Source: an uncultured Prochlorococcus sp. (GTDB lineage Bacteria; Cyanobacteriota; Cyanobacteriia; PCC-6307; Cyanobiaceae). Taken from it: a stretch of DNA of 64,000 nucleotides. Position 1 is the first letter of the stretch. The number at the start of each line of letters is the position of its first letter. The notes under the pieces were generated by a model. The model made no database searches, was not told the DNA's origin, and saw only the letters and a program-made list of their open reading frames with translations. Positions 55,174 through 62,917 of this stretch are shown here, one piece after another. The translations under genes were made by a program, and so were the position numbers. The stretch is taken from the NCBI GenBank assembly GCA_902573565.1, contig CACGKI010000003.1, positions 1 through 64,000 on the forward strand, given 5' to 3'.

Positions 55174-55195
55174 TCATAGAAGGTATTAAAAAATT

Positions 55196-56617
55196 ATGTC
55201 TAAATCTCCTCAAGACGTTTTAAGTCAAATTAAAGACGAAGGAATTGAACTCATCGATTTAAAATTCACTGATATTCATGGAAAATGGCAACATTTAACT
55301 CTTACATCAGACATGATAGAAGAGGATTCTTTTACAGAAGGTTTGGCATTTGATGGCTCATCAATAAGAGGTTGGAAAGCAATTAATGCCTCGGATATGT
55401 CAATGGTTCCCGATGCAAGTACAGCTTGGATAGATCCTTTTTATAAACATAAAACTCTAAGTATGATTTGCTCTATTCAAGAGCCAAGAAGCGGTGAACC
55501 TTATGATAGGTGTCCAAGAGCTTTAGCTCAAAAGGCATTAAAATATTTAGATTCAACGGGTATAGCAGATACTGCATTTTTTGGACCAGAACCAGAATTC
55601 TTTTTATTCGATGATGTTAGATATGACTCTAAAGAGGGAGGTTGTTTTTATAGTGTAGATACTATTGAAGCGCCATGGAATACAGGGAGAATTGAAGAAG
55701 GGGGAAACTTAGGATACAAAATACAATATAAAGAAGGATATTTTCCAGTAGCTCCAAATGATACTGCGCAAGATATCAGATCTGAGATGCTTCTTCTTAT
55801 GGGTGAATTAGGTATCCCCACAGAAAAACATCACCATGAAGTTGCTGGTGCCGGTCAACACGAGCTTGGAATGAAATTTGATTCGTTAATAAATGCTGCT
55901 GATAACGTTATGACCTATAAATACGTTGTCAGAAATGTTGCAAAAAAATATGGAAAAACAGCAACATTTATGCCCAAGCCTGTTTTTAACGACAACGGAA
56001 CAGGAATGCATGTTCACCAAAGTTTATGGAAGAGCGGACAGCCACTATTCTTTGGTGAAGGATCATATGCAAATTTATCTCAAACAGCAAGATGGTACAT
56101 CGGAGGCATACTTAAACATGCACCTTCATTCCTAGCATTTACTAACCCAACTACAAATAGTTATAAACGATTGGTTCCAGGATTCGAAGCACCTGTAAAT
56201 CTAGTTTATTCTGAGGGTAATAGATCAGCTGCGGTAAGAATACCTTTAACAGGTCCAAGCCCTAAAGCTAAAAGATTAGAATTCAGATCAGGTGACGCAC
56301 TTGCAAATCCTTACTTAGCATTCTCTGTAATGATGCTTGCTGGTATTGATGGAATTAAGAATCAAATTGATCCTGGTGATGGAGTAGATGTAGATTTGTT
56401 TGAACTTCCAGCTGATGAACTTGCGAAAATTGATACAGTACCTTCATCTCTAAATGACTCACTTAATGCACTAAAAGCAGATAAGGATTATCTATTAGCT
56501 GGTGGAGTATTTACTGAAGATTTTATTGATAACTTCATCGATATAAAATACGAAGAGGTACAACAACTAAGACAAAGGCCGCATCCACATGAATTCTTCA
56601 TGTATTACGATGCATAA
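55196..56617 (+). CDS. glnA: Glutamine synthetase, type I
   Basis: A 473-residue GSI that joins ammonium and glutamate to glutamine, the main route of ammonium assimilation. Family motifs seen: [19 protein letters not shown] near residue 53, [13 protein letters not shown] near 127, [14 protein letters not shown] near 215, [14 protein letters not shown] near 265, and [10 protein letters not shown] near 345 with the active-site arginine. The tyrosine of the usual adenylylation site is not seen in the [10 protein letters not shown] region, consistent with cyanobacteria, which control GS by inactivating peptides instead. ATG start, with AAGG 13 bases upstream. A strong terminator follows. Confidence 0.97.
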   Translation: MSKSPQDVLSQIKDEGIELIDLKFTDIHGKWQHLTLTSDMIEEDSFTEGLAFDGSSIRGWKAINASDMSMVPDASTAWIDPFYKHKTLSMICSIQEPRSGEPYDRCPRALAQKALKYLDSTGIADTAFFGPEPEFFLFDDVRYDSKEGGCFYSVDTIEAPWNTGRIEEGGNLGYKIQYKEGYFPVAPNDTAQDIRSEMLLLMGELGIPTEKHHHEVAGAGQHELGMKFDSLINAADNVMTYKYVVRNVAKKYGKTATFMPKPVFNDNGTGMHVHQSLWKSGQPLFFGEGSYANLSQTARWYIGGILKHAPSFLAFTNPTTNSYKRLVPGFEAPVNLVYSEGNRSAAVRIPLTGPSPKAKRLEFRSGDALANPYLAFSVMMLAGIDGIKNQIDPGDGVDVDLFELPADELAKIDTVPSSLNDSLNALKADKDYLLAGGVFTEDFIDNFIDIKYEEVQQLRQRPHPHEFFMYYDA

Positions 56618-56642
56618 TTTAAAGAACTAATTAGTTTAAATT

Positions 56643-56691
56643 AATCAATTTGAGAAATATCACAAAATATTCTCAAATTGATTTTTTTTTT
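56643..56691 (+). terminator. Rho-independent terminator of glnA
   Basis: A 14-bp perfect stem: AATCAATTTGAGAA (56643-56656) pairs with TTCTCAAATTGATT (56670-56683), enclosing a 13-base loop, followed by an uninterrupted T-run at 56684-56691. It lies 26 bases after the glnA stop and is the clearest intrinsic terminator in the window, suggesting that glnA is transcribed alone. Confidence 0.88.
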
Positions 56692-56719
56692 GTTGGAATA
56701 TATATATATAAATTGAAAA

Positions 56720-57775
56720 ATGGCTAGGGAATCTATTTCAAAAATTGCATATAAAACGCTACAACAAAGTAAAAGCATTGCAGGTTTCGCTCACAAGCAG
56801 ATCAGTTCAAGATTAATGAATTTTATTCTTCCCGATTCTAAGCTTGAAAATTTTGATTTAGATCAGAATCTTCTAGTGCAAATCCAAAATTCAATGGAAA
56901 ACTTAAGAGAGGAAGATTGGAATGACGCAGAAAAAAATCTATATCCAAAAAAATTGTTGTTTGACGAGCCATGGCTTAGATATCTAACTCAATACCCTAA
57001 AATTTGGCTTGATATGCCTAATACGTGGGATAGACGCAGAAGACAAAACTTTGATGATCTTCCAAAATCAATTGATAAAGATAATTATCCTCAATATTAC
57101 TTGAGAAATTTTCATCATCAAACAGATGGTTATTTATCAGATTTTTCAGCTAGCATTTATGACCTACAAGTAGAGATACTTTTCAATGGGAGTGCTGACT
57201 CAATGAGGAGAAGAATAATTAAGCCAATAAAAGAAGGACTTGAAATTTTTAAAGATAGAAAAAAAAGTACTATAAAAATACTTGATGTAGCAACAGGATC
57301 AGGCAGAACTTTAAAACAATTAAGAGCCGCATTTCCTAAAGAAAAAATTACAGGAATTGATTTATCTGATTCATACTTGAAAGAAGCAAGTAGATATATT
57401 TCTGATTTAGATGGAGATTTAATTCAGTTAATAAGAGGTAATGCTGAAGAATTACCTTTTGAAAATGATAGTTTTCAATGCATTTCTTGTGTTTACTTAT
57501 TTCATGAATTACCTAGAACAATAAGAGCTAAAGTATTAAATGAATTTTTTAGAGTTCTTGAACCTGGGGGGATATTAGTATTAGCTGATTCAATTCAAAT
57601 AAGTGATTCACCAGATTTTACATCCGTAATGGAAAACTTCTATAAATCTTTTCATGAGCCTTTTTATTGTGATTACATAAAAGAGGATATAGATTCTAAA
57701 ATAAAAGAAATAGGTTTTAAAGATGTAAAATCAAATTCCTTTTTTATGACCAAAGTATGGTCTGCTGTAAAGTAA
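56720..57775 (+). CDS. SAM-dependent methyltransferase, class I
   Basis: A 351-residue protein with a Rossmann methyltransferase domain in the C-terminal half. Motif I is ILDVATGSGRTLKQLRAAF near residue 190, followed by an acidic ITGIDLSDSYLKEAS strand, GNAEELPFENDSFQCISC (motif IV region) near 245 and FFRVLEPGGILVLADS near 280. The first 170 residues (helical, with RQISSRL-like and DRRRRQNFDDLPKS segments) are a cyanobacteria-type extension seen in some ubiquinone/menaquinone-biosynthesis-like methyltransferases. Substrate is unknown; a UbiE-type or small-molecule methylation is possible. ATG start, 28 bases after the glnA terminator, followed by the DUF6439-like gene after 12 bases. Confidence 0.85.
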   Translation: MARESISKIAYKTLQQSKSIAGFAHKQISSRLMNFILPDSKLENFDLDQNLLVQIQNSMENLREEDWNDAEKNLYPKKLLFDEPWLRYLTQYPKIWLDMPNTWDRRRRQNFDDLPKSIDKDNYPQYYLRNFHHQTDGYLSDFSASIYDLQVEILFNGSADSMRRRIIKPIKEGLEIFKDRKKSTIKILDVATGSGRTLKQLRAAFPKEKITGIDLSDSYLKEASRYISDLDGDLIQLIRGNAEELPFENDSFQCISCVYLFHELPRTIRAKVLNEFFRVLEPGGILVLADSIQISDSPDFTSVMENFYKSFHEPFYCDYIKEDIDSKIKEIGFKDVKSNSFFMTKVWSAVK

Positions 57776-57787
57776 ATAAAAACTTCT

Positions 57788-58051
57788 ATGACCTATTGGG
57801 ATAAAGATACTGTTCAGCTTGTTCAAAGTCTTAATGATAAATTAAAGATTGATCATTCTAAATGGCATAAAGATAAAGGAAATAAATATAAACGATCTGC
57901 AGAACTAATTTCGGCAGGATTATGCCATTTAATTATTTCTTGTAATGAGAAAGAAACTATTGAATATATAGAAGAAAGTATTAAATGGTTAAAAGAAATT
58001 AACGTAGATCAACCATGCCCTAGTAAAAATCACCTTTTTAAAGCCAACTGA
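57788..58051 (+). CDS. Conserved small cyanobacterial protein (DUF6439-like)
   Basis: An 87-residue soluble helical protein (MTYWDKDTVQLVQSLNDKLK, then ISAGLCHLIISCNEKETIEYI and the PCPSKNHLFKAN end). It resembles the small DUF6439-type family of picocyanobacteria, of unknown role. ATG start, 12 bases after the methyltransferase gene, so likely co-transcribed. Its 3' end overlaps the convergent anti-sigma-type gene by 22 bases. The family name is from pattern memory and should be treated as tentative. Confidence 0.72.
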   Translation: MTYWDKDTVQLVQSLNDKLKIDHSKWHKDKGNKYKRSAELISAGLCHLIISCNEKETIEYIEESIKWLKEINVDQPCPSKNHLFKAN

Positions 58052-58464
58052 AGCCTATTACCTTTACTACTCCATCTAATATCATCAAAACATTCATTAA
58101 TAATGTATAAGCCACGGCCATTTACACTACTTATTTTTTTTGGTAATTTGTAGTTTCTTTTTTTTATTTCTAAACCATGACCTTGATCTTGAATTTGCCA
58201 AACACACCAATTAGGAGTGATTATTCTTCTTACTCTAATATTTTTCTTAGGATCTAATTTATTTCCATGTTTTACTGCGTTTACTAGAGCTTCATGTAAA
58301 CCTAGTTTTATAAGATAGCTTGATTGAGAATTTTTAATAGGTTCTAATAATTGATCGACAAATTCATTTAACTGTAATGAAGATTCGAGTTCGTAGTTTG
58401 ACCAGTTAATCTTTGGTCTTTTAAAAAATTTTTTTAAAATATTTTTGCCCCAAATTAAGGACAT
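58030..58464 (-). CDS. RsbW-like ATP-binding protein (anti-sigma factor kinase type)
   Basis: A 144-residue GHKL ATPase domain of the SpoIIAB/RsbW group. The N-box is LHEALVNAVKHGNKL near residue 55, the G1 region WQIQDQGHGLEI near 90, and the G2 region NGRGLYIINECFDD near 115. Such proteins phosphorylate anti-anti-sigma factors or bind sigma factors, forming partner-switching modules. No partner gene (STAS protein, PP2C phosphatase or sigma factor) is adjacent. ATG start. Whether it has real kinase activity cannot be seen. It overlaps the convergent DUF6439-like gene by 22 bases. Confidence 0.85.
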   Translation of the reverse strand: MSLIWGKNILKKFFKRPKINWSNYELESSLQLNEFVDQLLEPIKNSQSSYLIKLGLHEALVNAVKHGNKLDPKKNIRVRRIITPNWCVWQIQDQGHGLEIKKRNYKLPKKISSVNGRGLYIINECFDDIRWSSKGNRLQLALKR

Positions 58465-58512
58465 AATAATATTTTGATACTGACTTAATATTAACTTATT
58501 TAATACCTTAAT

Positions 58513-59232
58513 TTAAAGGATATTATTATGTCTTTCTGCAATAGCAGGATGCCTTAGTATTGAATCCATAAGTCTTACACCTCTTAGTTGATTTATTAGA
58601 GGCATATGTCCATCAGGAGCATCCAATGACCAACAAAAAGATCCAGGATATCTAGTCCATAAGCCCTCTTTCTTCCAACCTATTTTGGGCCACATTAATT
58701 CATATTTTTTCCCAACTGATTTTAATATCTTTGCTTGAATTGAGAATCCAAATCTACCCGTAGAATAAATAGTCCATAATCTATCAATGGTTTGTAAATC
58801 TTTACCTGACATATTCTTAACCTCACTGTAGAAAACATAACCGCGTTTTTCAGCTAATTTTCCAGCTAATTTTCGCAGATAAGAACTTGTTAATCTATCA
58901 GCATCTTCAAATTTTTGCTCAACCAACATTAATTGAAGTTCTTCATAATCAATATCAATGTCTGAATATGTATTAAACCAATTATTAAATTTAGAATTAT
59001 CAAAGAAATCAGGTTTATATTTTTTTAATACTTGCAATAACCAACCAGCAGCCCAGTCATCTCCGTTCTTATCAAAGATTTCAAACAATTTAGGACCAAG
59101 TTTATAAATATTTTCGAATTCAGATTCGATTTGAGTTAATAAATTTATTCTTTTTCTTTGATTGGAATCTACAAATTTTTTTATCAGATCTAATGTAGCA
59201 TTACTATAGTTATCTTGTTCTTTGTTATTCAT
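58513..59232 (-). CDS. gun4: GUN4 domain protein, tetrapyrrole regulator
   Basis: A 239-residue protein with an N-terminal helical domain (about 8-90) and the GUN4 core (about 90-225). Typical core blocks are YEELQLMLVEQKFEDADRLT, GKDLQTIDRLWTIYSTGRFG, WKKEGLWTRYPGSFCWSLDA and GHMPLINQLRGVRLMDSIL. GUN4 binds protoporphyrin IX and Mg-protoporphyrin, stimulates magnesium chelatase, and helps direct tetrapyrroles to chlorophyll. Length agrees with Synechocystis-type proteins. ATG start; 48 bases upstream of the RsbW-like gene on the same strand, divergent from mnmH (33 bases). Confidence 0.93.
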   Translation of the reverse strand: MNNKEQDNYSNATLDLIKKFVDSNQRKRINLLTQIESEFENIYKLGPKLFEIFDKNGDDWAAGWLLQVLKKYKPDFFDNSKFNNWFNTYSDIDIDYEELQLMLVEQKFEDADRLTSSYLRKLAGKLAEKRGYVFYSEVKNMSGKDLQTIDRLWTIYSTGRFGFSIQAKILKSVGKKYELMWPKIGWKKEGLWTRYPGSFCWSLDAPDGHMPLINQLRGVRLMDSILRHPAIAERHNNIL

Positions 59233-59265
59233 TTTTAAAAATTAATCAAAAATCAAAAACTATCC

Positions 59266-60306
59266 ATGTATTTCAAAAGAAAAGAACTAGAGAAATTTAG
59301 AAGTTTAAAAGGTCCACTTATAGATGTTAGGAGCCCAGGTGAATATTATAAAGGACACATGCCTAATTCTATTAACATTCCATTATTTGATAATGATGAG
59401 AGATCAATAATTGGGACTATTTATAAAAAAGAAGGTAGAAAAAGAGCTGTACTAGAGGGATTAAAATTTCTTGAAAAAAAAATAGAATTACTTCTTGATA
59501 ATTTATTTATAAATATTGACTCTTATAATAATAATTCTGAAAATAATAAAGAACTATTTATAAAAATATATTGTTCTAGAGGGGGTATGAGGTCTCAAAG
59601 TATTGCATGGTTACTAGAAAAATTTAAATTAAATCTGGTTACACTTAATGGAGGATATAAAAAATATAGGAGATGGGTATTAGATAGTTTTTCAAAAAAG
59701 TTGAACATTGTATTAATTGGCGGAAAAACAGGAACAGGTAAGACAAGATTATTATCATTATTAGAGAAATATAATTATCAAACTATTGATCTTGAAGGAT
59801 TTGCTTGTCATAGAGGAAGCACATTTGGAGGCTTAGGAATGAAAGAACAACCATCAAATGAACAATTTGAAAATATAATTGCAGAAAAATTAAATTCCTT
59901 TCAATTTACTAATAATATTTTTGTAGAAGCTGAAAGTGCAAATATAGGTAAATGCAAAATTCCTCATGAATTCTTTAATCAGATGAAAAATTCTAGGAGA
60001 ATTGAAATTTTAAGGAGCGAATCTAATAGATTAGATGAGTTAATAGATACTTATAGTGTTTTTAAGAAGGAGGAACTCCAAGAATCTGTATTAAGGATAA
60101 AAAAAAGATTAGGACCGCAAAGAACAAAAATAGCTATAGAATCTATTAATAATGAAAAATGGGACTTAGTTTGTAGATCAGTTTTAGATTATTACGATAA
60201 GTGTTATGAATATGAAAGGGTTGGCAAAACAAATATAAAGTTATTAGATTTAACAGACAAAAAATATGATAAAAGTATCCTTGAATTAATAAATAATATT
60301 TTATAA
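59266..60306 (+). CDS. mnmH: tRNA 2-selenouridine synthase
   Basis: A 346-residue protein (also called SelU/YbbB) that replaces the 2-thio group of wobble 5-methylaminomethyl-2-thiouridine with selenium, through a geranylated intermediate. The N-terminal rhodanese domain has LIDVRSPGEYYKGHMPNSIN near residue 22 and the active cysteine in IYCSRGGMRSQSIAW near 103. The C-terminal domain shows a P-loop VLIGGKTGTGKTRLLS near 152, then CHRGSTFGGLG. Its use implies selenophosphate synthetase (selD) elsewhere, or a selenium-independent geranyl role. ATG start, divergent from gun4. The last residues are followed by 60 bases before psb28. Confidence 0.93.
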   Translation: MYFKRKELEKFRSLKGPLIDVRSPGEYYKGHMPNSINIPLFDNDERSIIGTIYKKEGRKRAVLEGLKFLEKKIELLLDNLFINIDSYNNNSENNKELFIKIYCSRGGMRSQSIAWLLEKFKLNLVTLNGGYKKYRRWVLDSFSKKLNIVLIGGKTGTGKTRLLSLLEKYNYQTIDLEGFACHRGSTFGGLGMKEQPSNEQFENIIAEKLNSFQFTNNIFVEAESANIGKCKIPHEFFNQMKNSRRIEILRSESNRLDELIDTYSVFKKEELQESVLRIKKRLGPQRTKIAIESINNEKWDLVCRSVLDYYDKCYEYERVGKTNIKLLDLTDKKYDKSILELINNIL

Positions 60307-60341
60307 AATAATTACAAACGAATATGAAAAATATTTCCTAA

Positions 60342-60347
60342 TATAAT
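60342..60347 (+). promoter_or_regulatory. Predicted -10 box of psb28
   Basis: A perfect TATAAT lies at 60342-60347, 19 bases before the psb28 ATG, which would place the transcription start near 60354 with a short leader. No clear -35 is seen, which is common in this AT-rich genome. The prediction rests on one hexamer only. Confidence 0.4.
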
Positions 60348-60366
60348 AAATTATTATTCGAATATT

Positions 60367-60720
60367 ATGACAGCCAATAAAACTGCAAAAATACAATTTT
60401 ATGAAGGAACTGATGAACCAGTAGTACCTGAAATAAGACTAACAAGGAGTAAAGATGGCACTACTGGGCAAGCATTATTTTTGTTCGAAAAACCTCAGGC
60501 ATTATCATCAATTACAGATGGTGAAATCACAGGTATGCGTATGATTGATTCTGAAGGTGAAATACTAACTAGGGAAGTTAAAGTAAAGTTTGTTGATGGA
60601 GAACCAATATTTTTAGAAGCAGTATACATTTGGAAGAACACATCTGACTTTGATAGATTTATGAGATTTGCAAATAGTTATGCCAAATCAAATGGATTAG
60701 GATATTCTGAGAAGAAGTAG
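60367..60720 (+). CDS. psb28: Photosystem II assembly factor Psb28
   Basis: A 117-residue protein matching Psb28, a cytoplasmic-side PSII assembly factor that binds CP47-containing intermediates. The sequence opens with a [21 protein letters not shown] stretch split between strands, then [29 protein letters not shown], and the C-terminal [27 protein letters not shown] end. Length matches the family (about 110). ATG start; 13 bases before the TTG-started PerM-family gene. Confidence 0.94.
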   Translation: MTANKTAKIQFYEGTDEPVVPEIRLTRSKDGTTGQALFLFEKPQALSSITDGEITGMRMIDSEGEILTREVKVKFVDGEPIFLEAVYIWKNTSDFDRFMRFANSYAKSNGLGYSEKK

Positions 60721-60733
60721 AATATTTTAAAAA

Positions 60734-61777
60734 TTGAGTAGTTCTTCATATTTCAAGTTAGTAGTAATTTTAATCACTTCGTTAATAGTTTGGACTCTAA
60801 GAGATTTTCTTCTTTTAATAATTTGTTCCTTAGTAATTTCAAATATTGTATGTAACTTATGTAATCAAATACAAAAGGGTTTGAAAATCCCTCGGCCGCT
60901 ATCATTGTTTCTTGTTTTAACTGTTATATCAGTAATAGTATTTACTATTTTTATCCTTGTATTGCCTCCGTTTATAAAAGAATTCAATGAAATACTAGTT
61001 GATATTCCAAATGGTTTATCAAAAATAAATATTTTAATTAATACAAATCTGAATAAATTTAATACTTTATTATATGGTGAACAATCTGAAAATGTTATAG
61101 ACATATTCAGTCTCATAAATAATGTAGTAACAATTCCAGATGCCTCAACTATTGCAAAAGCTATTCAAGAAAGTTTTAAAAATTTAATAAATATAGCGGG
61201 GAATTTGGGTTCAGGTCTTTTGAAATTAATATTCGTATTAGCAGTTAGTTTAATGATTTCTATTGAACCAAAACAATATAAAGAAAATATACTTTTATTA
61301 ATTCCAAAAAAATATCGCAATAAATTTAGAAATATTCTGGAAAAATGCAATACCGCATTAGCAAATTGGACCTTTTCTATGGTCATAAGCTCATTATCAG
61401 TAGGTCTATTATCATTAATAGTTCTTTCTATATTAGATGTTAAATATGTTGTCTCAAATGCTTTAATAGCAATGGTTCTTAATATTATTCCAAATATAGG
61501 TCCAGTTATTAGTGGTATATTTCCAATCTCAATTGCACTACTAGATAATTTTTGGAAACCACTGGCCGTTTTAGGAGCATATGTAATCATTCAAAATGTT
61601 GAAAGCTATATAATAATGCCATCTATTATGAAGAAAAAAGCAAACTTACTTCCTGGTTTAACATTAATATCACAATTTGGATTTACCTTCATTTTTGGTC
61701 CATTAGGCTTAATACTTTCTCTTCCATTAGCTGTAGTAATTCAGGTTTTAATCAAAGAATCATTTAAAGATATTTAA
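60734..61777 (+). CDS. AI-2E / PerM family membrane protein
   Basis: A 347-residue transporter-like protein with about seven membrane helices. It has a paired N-terminal helix region (8-80), a soluble stretch at 95-135, and C-terminal helices containing the family signature NALIAMVLNIIPNIGPVISGI near residue 245 and a final PLGLILSLPLAVVIQVLIK block. The AI-2 transporter name is historical; this family exports varied small molecules or ions in different bacteria. Start is TTG at 60734. The next, opposite gene ends 3 bases away. Nothing nearby indicates the substrate. Confidence 0.87.
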   Translation: MSSSSYFKLVVILITSLIVWTLRDFLLLIICSLVISNIVCNLCNQIQKGLKIPRPLSLFLVLTVISVIVFTIFILVLPPFIKEFNEILVDIPNGLSKINILINTNLNKFNTLLYGEQSENVIDIFSLINNVVTIPDASTIAKAIQESFKNLINIAGNLGSGLLKLIFVLAVSLMISIEPKQYKENILLLIPKKYRNKFRNILEKCNTALANWTFSMVISSLSVGLLSLIVLSILDVKYVVSNALIAMVLNIIPNIGPVISGIFPISIALLDNFWKPLAVLGAYVIIQNVESYIIMPSIMKKKANLLPGLTLISQFGFTFIFGPLGLILSLPLAVVIQVLIKESFKDI

Positions 61778-61780
61778 AAA

Positions 61781-61963
61781 CTACTTAATTATTTTTTTAT
61801 ATAAATATGGGTAAGAAAAAAGTATAAAGAAAGCTAATGGATGTTTACTAATAGCAAAATATAGTGAATTAAAAGTAAAATGATCAAATAATATTCTCAG
61901 CTCAGTAGAGAGATCTATTAAAACTAAAGAAAATAAAATTATCAAATAGTAATTTAATTTCAT
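61781..61963 (-). CDS. Small membrane protein, 60 aa
   Basis: A 60-residue ORF (MKLNYYLIILFSLVLIDLST...) with two hydrophobic segments (about 5-22 and 41-56) and an internal conserved-looking RILFDHFTFNSLYFAISKHP. It lies 18 bases after the secF stop on the same strand and 3 bases from the convergent PerM-family gene. The packing, helix pattern and polar loop suggest a real small protein co-transcribed with secD-secF. No family recognised. Confidence 0.6.
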   Translation of the reverse strand: MKLNYYLIILFSLVLIDLSTELRILFDHFTFNSLYFAISKHPLAFFILFSYPYLYKKIIK

Positions 61964-61981
61964 AAAATTAGAAGCCTAAGC

Positions 61982-62896
61982 TCAGTCTTTAAGCAACAAA
62001 GATGGAGCCAATAAAATACTTGAATAACTTCCAACTATAATTCCTAATGATAAGGCTAAGGAAAACCAAAATAGAGAATAAGATCCAAACAAAATTATGC
62101 TTAATAAAGGGATAAGTGTTGTAATACTGGTAAACGTTGTCCTCCTAATTGATTCGTTTACTGATAATTGAATAGTTTCGTTATAGACTTCTTTCTTTGC
62201 TTTTAAATTTTCACGAATTCTATCAAAAATAACAACAGTATCATTTACAGAATAACCAGCAATAGTTAGCAAGGACACAGCAAATAAACTATTTACCTCG
62301 ACAGAAAATATAATTCCCAACCAAGAGAATAAACCGAAAACAATTAATAAATCATGGAATAAAGCTAATAATGCAAATAATGCGTATTTCTTATCAAATC
62401 TAATGGTTATATATAAAGATATTGCAAATAAAGAAACCAACAATGAAGTAACACAATTAGTAAGTAATCTTTTCCCAAGCTTTGGGCCTATTAATCTTGA
62501 ATCCTTACTCTCATAATTAAGAGGTCCAACAATATTATCAAGATTAGTAATAAGATTATTTGATTCTTCGATACTTAAATAAGGTGTTCTTATTGAAATT
62601 AATTTATTATCATTTTGGAATTGTAATTTGATATTATTTAAAACTTTATTATTTTTAGAAATCTCTTTTAAATTTACCAAAACTGAATCTGGAGAAAAAT
62701 TAGAACATTCATCTTCACAAACTCTTTCTATTCTTAGTTCATTTCCTCCAATAAAATCCATCCCTAAATTTATAGGTTTCTTATAAGAAGTATTAAAAGT
62801 AGAATATAAAATTCCTAGAAGACTAAACAAAATAAGAACAGTTGAAAAACCAATTATCTTTTTTTTATTTTTTACTAGTTCAAGAGTGAATTTCAT
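61982..62896 (-). CDS. secF: Protein translocase subunit SecF
   Basis: A 304-residue RND-type membrane protein that, with SecD, uses the proton gradient to pull proteins through SecYEG. The N-terminal helix (about 13-35) is followed by NLGMDFIGGNELRI near 40, a short periplasmic domain, and five helices from about 140. The central helix has AGYSVNDTVVIFDRIRENL near 215, which carries the conserved aspartate. The end SYSSILLAPSLLL is typical. ATG start; secD is 21 bases upstream. In cyanobacteria SecDF acts on both thylakoid and plasma membrane export. Confidence 0.95.
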   Translation of the reverse strand: MKFTLELVKNKKKIIGFSTVLILFSLLGILYSTFNTSYKKPINLGMDFIGGNELRIERVCEDECSNFSPDSVLVNLKEISKNNKVLNNIKLQFQNDNKLISIRTPYLSIEESNNLITNLDNIVGPLNYESKDSRLIGPKLGKRLLTNCVTSLLVSLFAISLYITIRFDKKYALFALLALFHDLLIVFGLFSWLGIIFSVEVNSLFAVSLLTIAGYSVNDTVVIFDRIRENLKAKKEVYNETIQLSVNESIRRTTFTSITTLIPLLSIILFGSYSLFWFSLALSLGIIVGSYSSILLAPSLLLKD

Positions 62897-62917
62897 GGGA
62901 AATTAGAAATAAAAAAT

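Noticed and set aside
54983..55195. Glutamine riboswitch (glnA RNA) before glnA
   Set aside because: The predicted leader is only about 16 bases, and the conserved riboswitch core was not seen anywhere in the 213-base gap.
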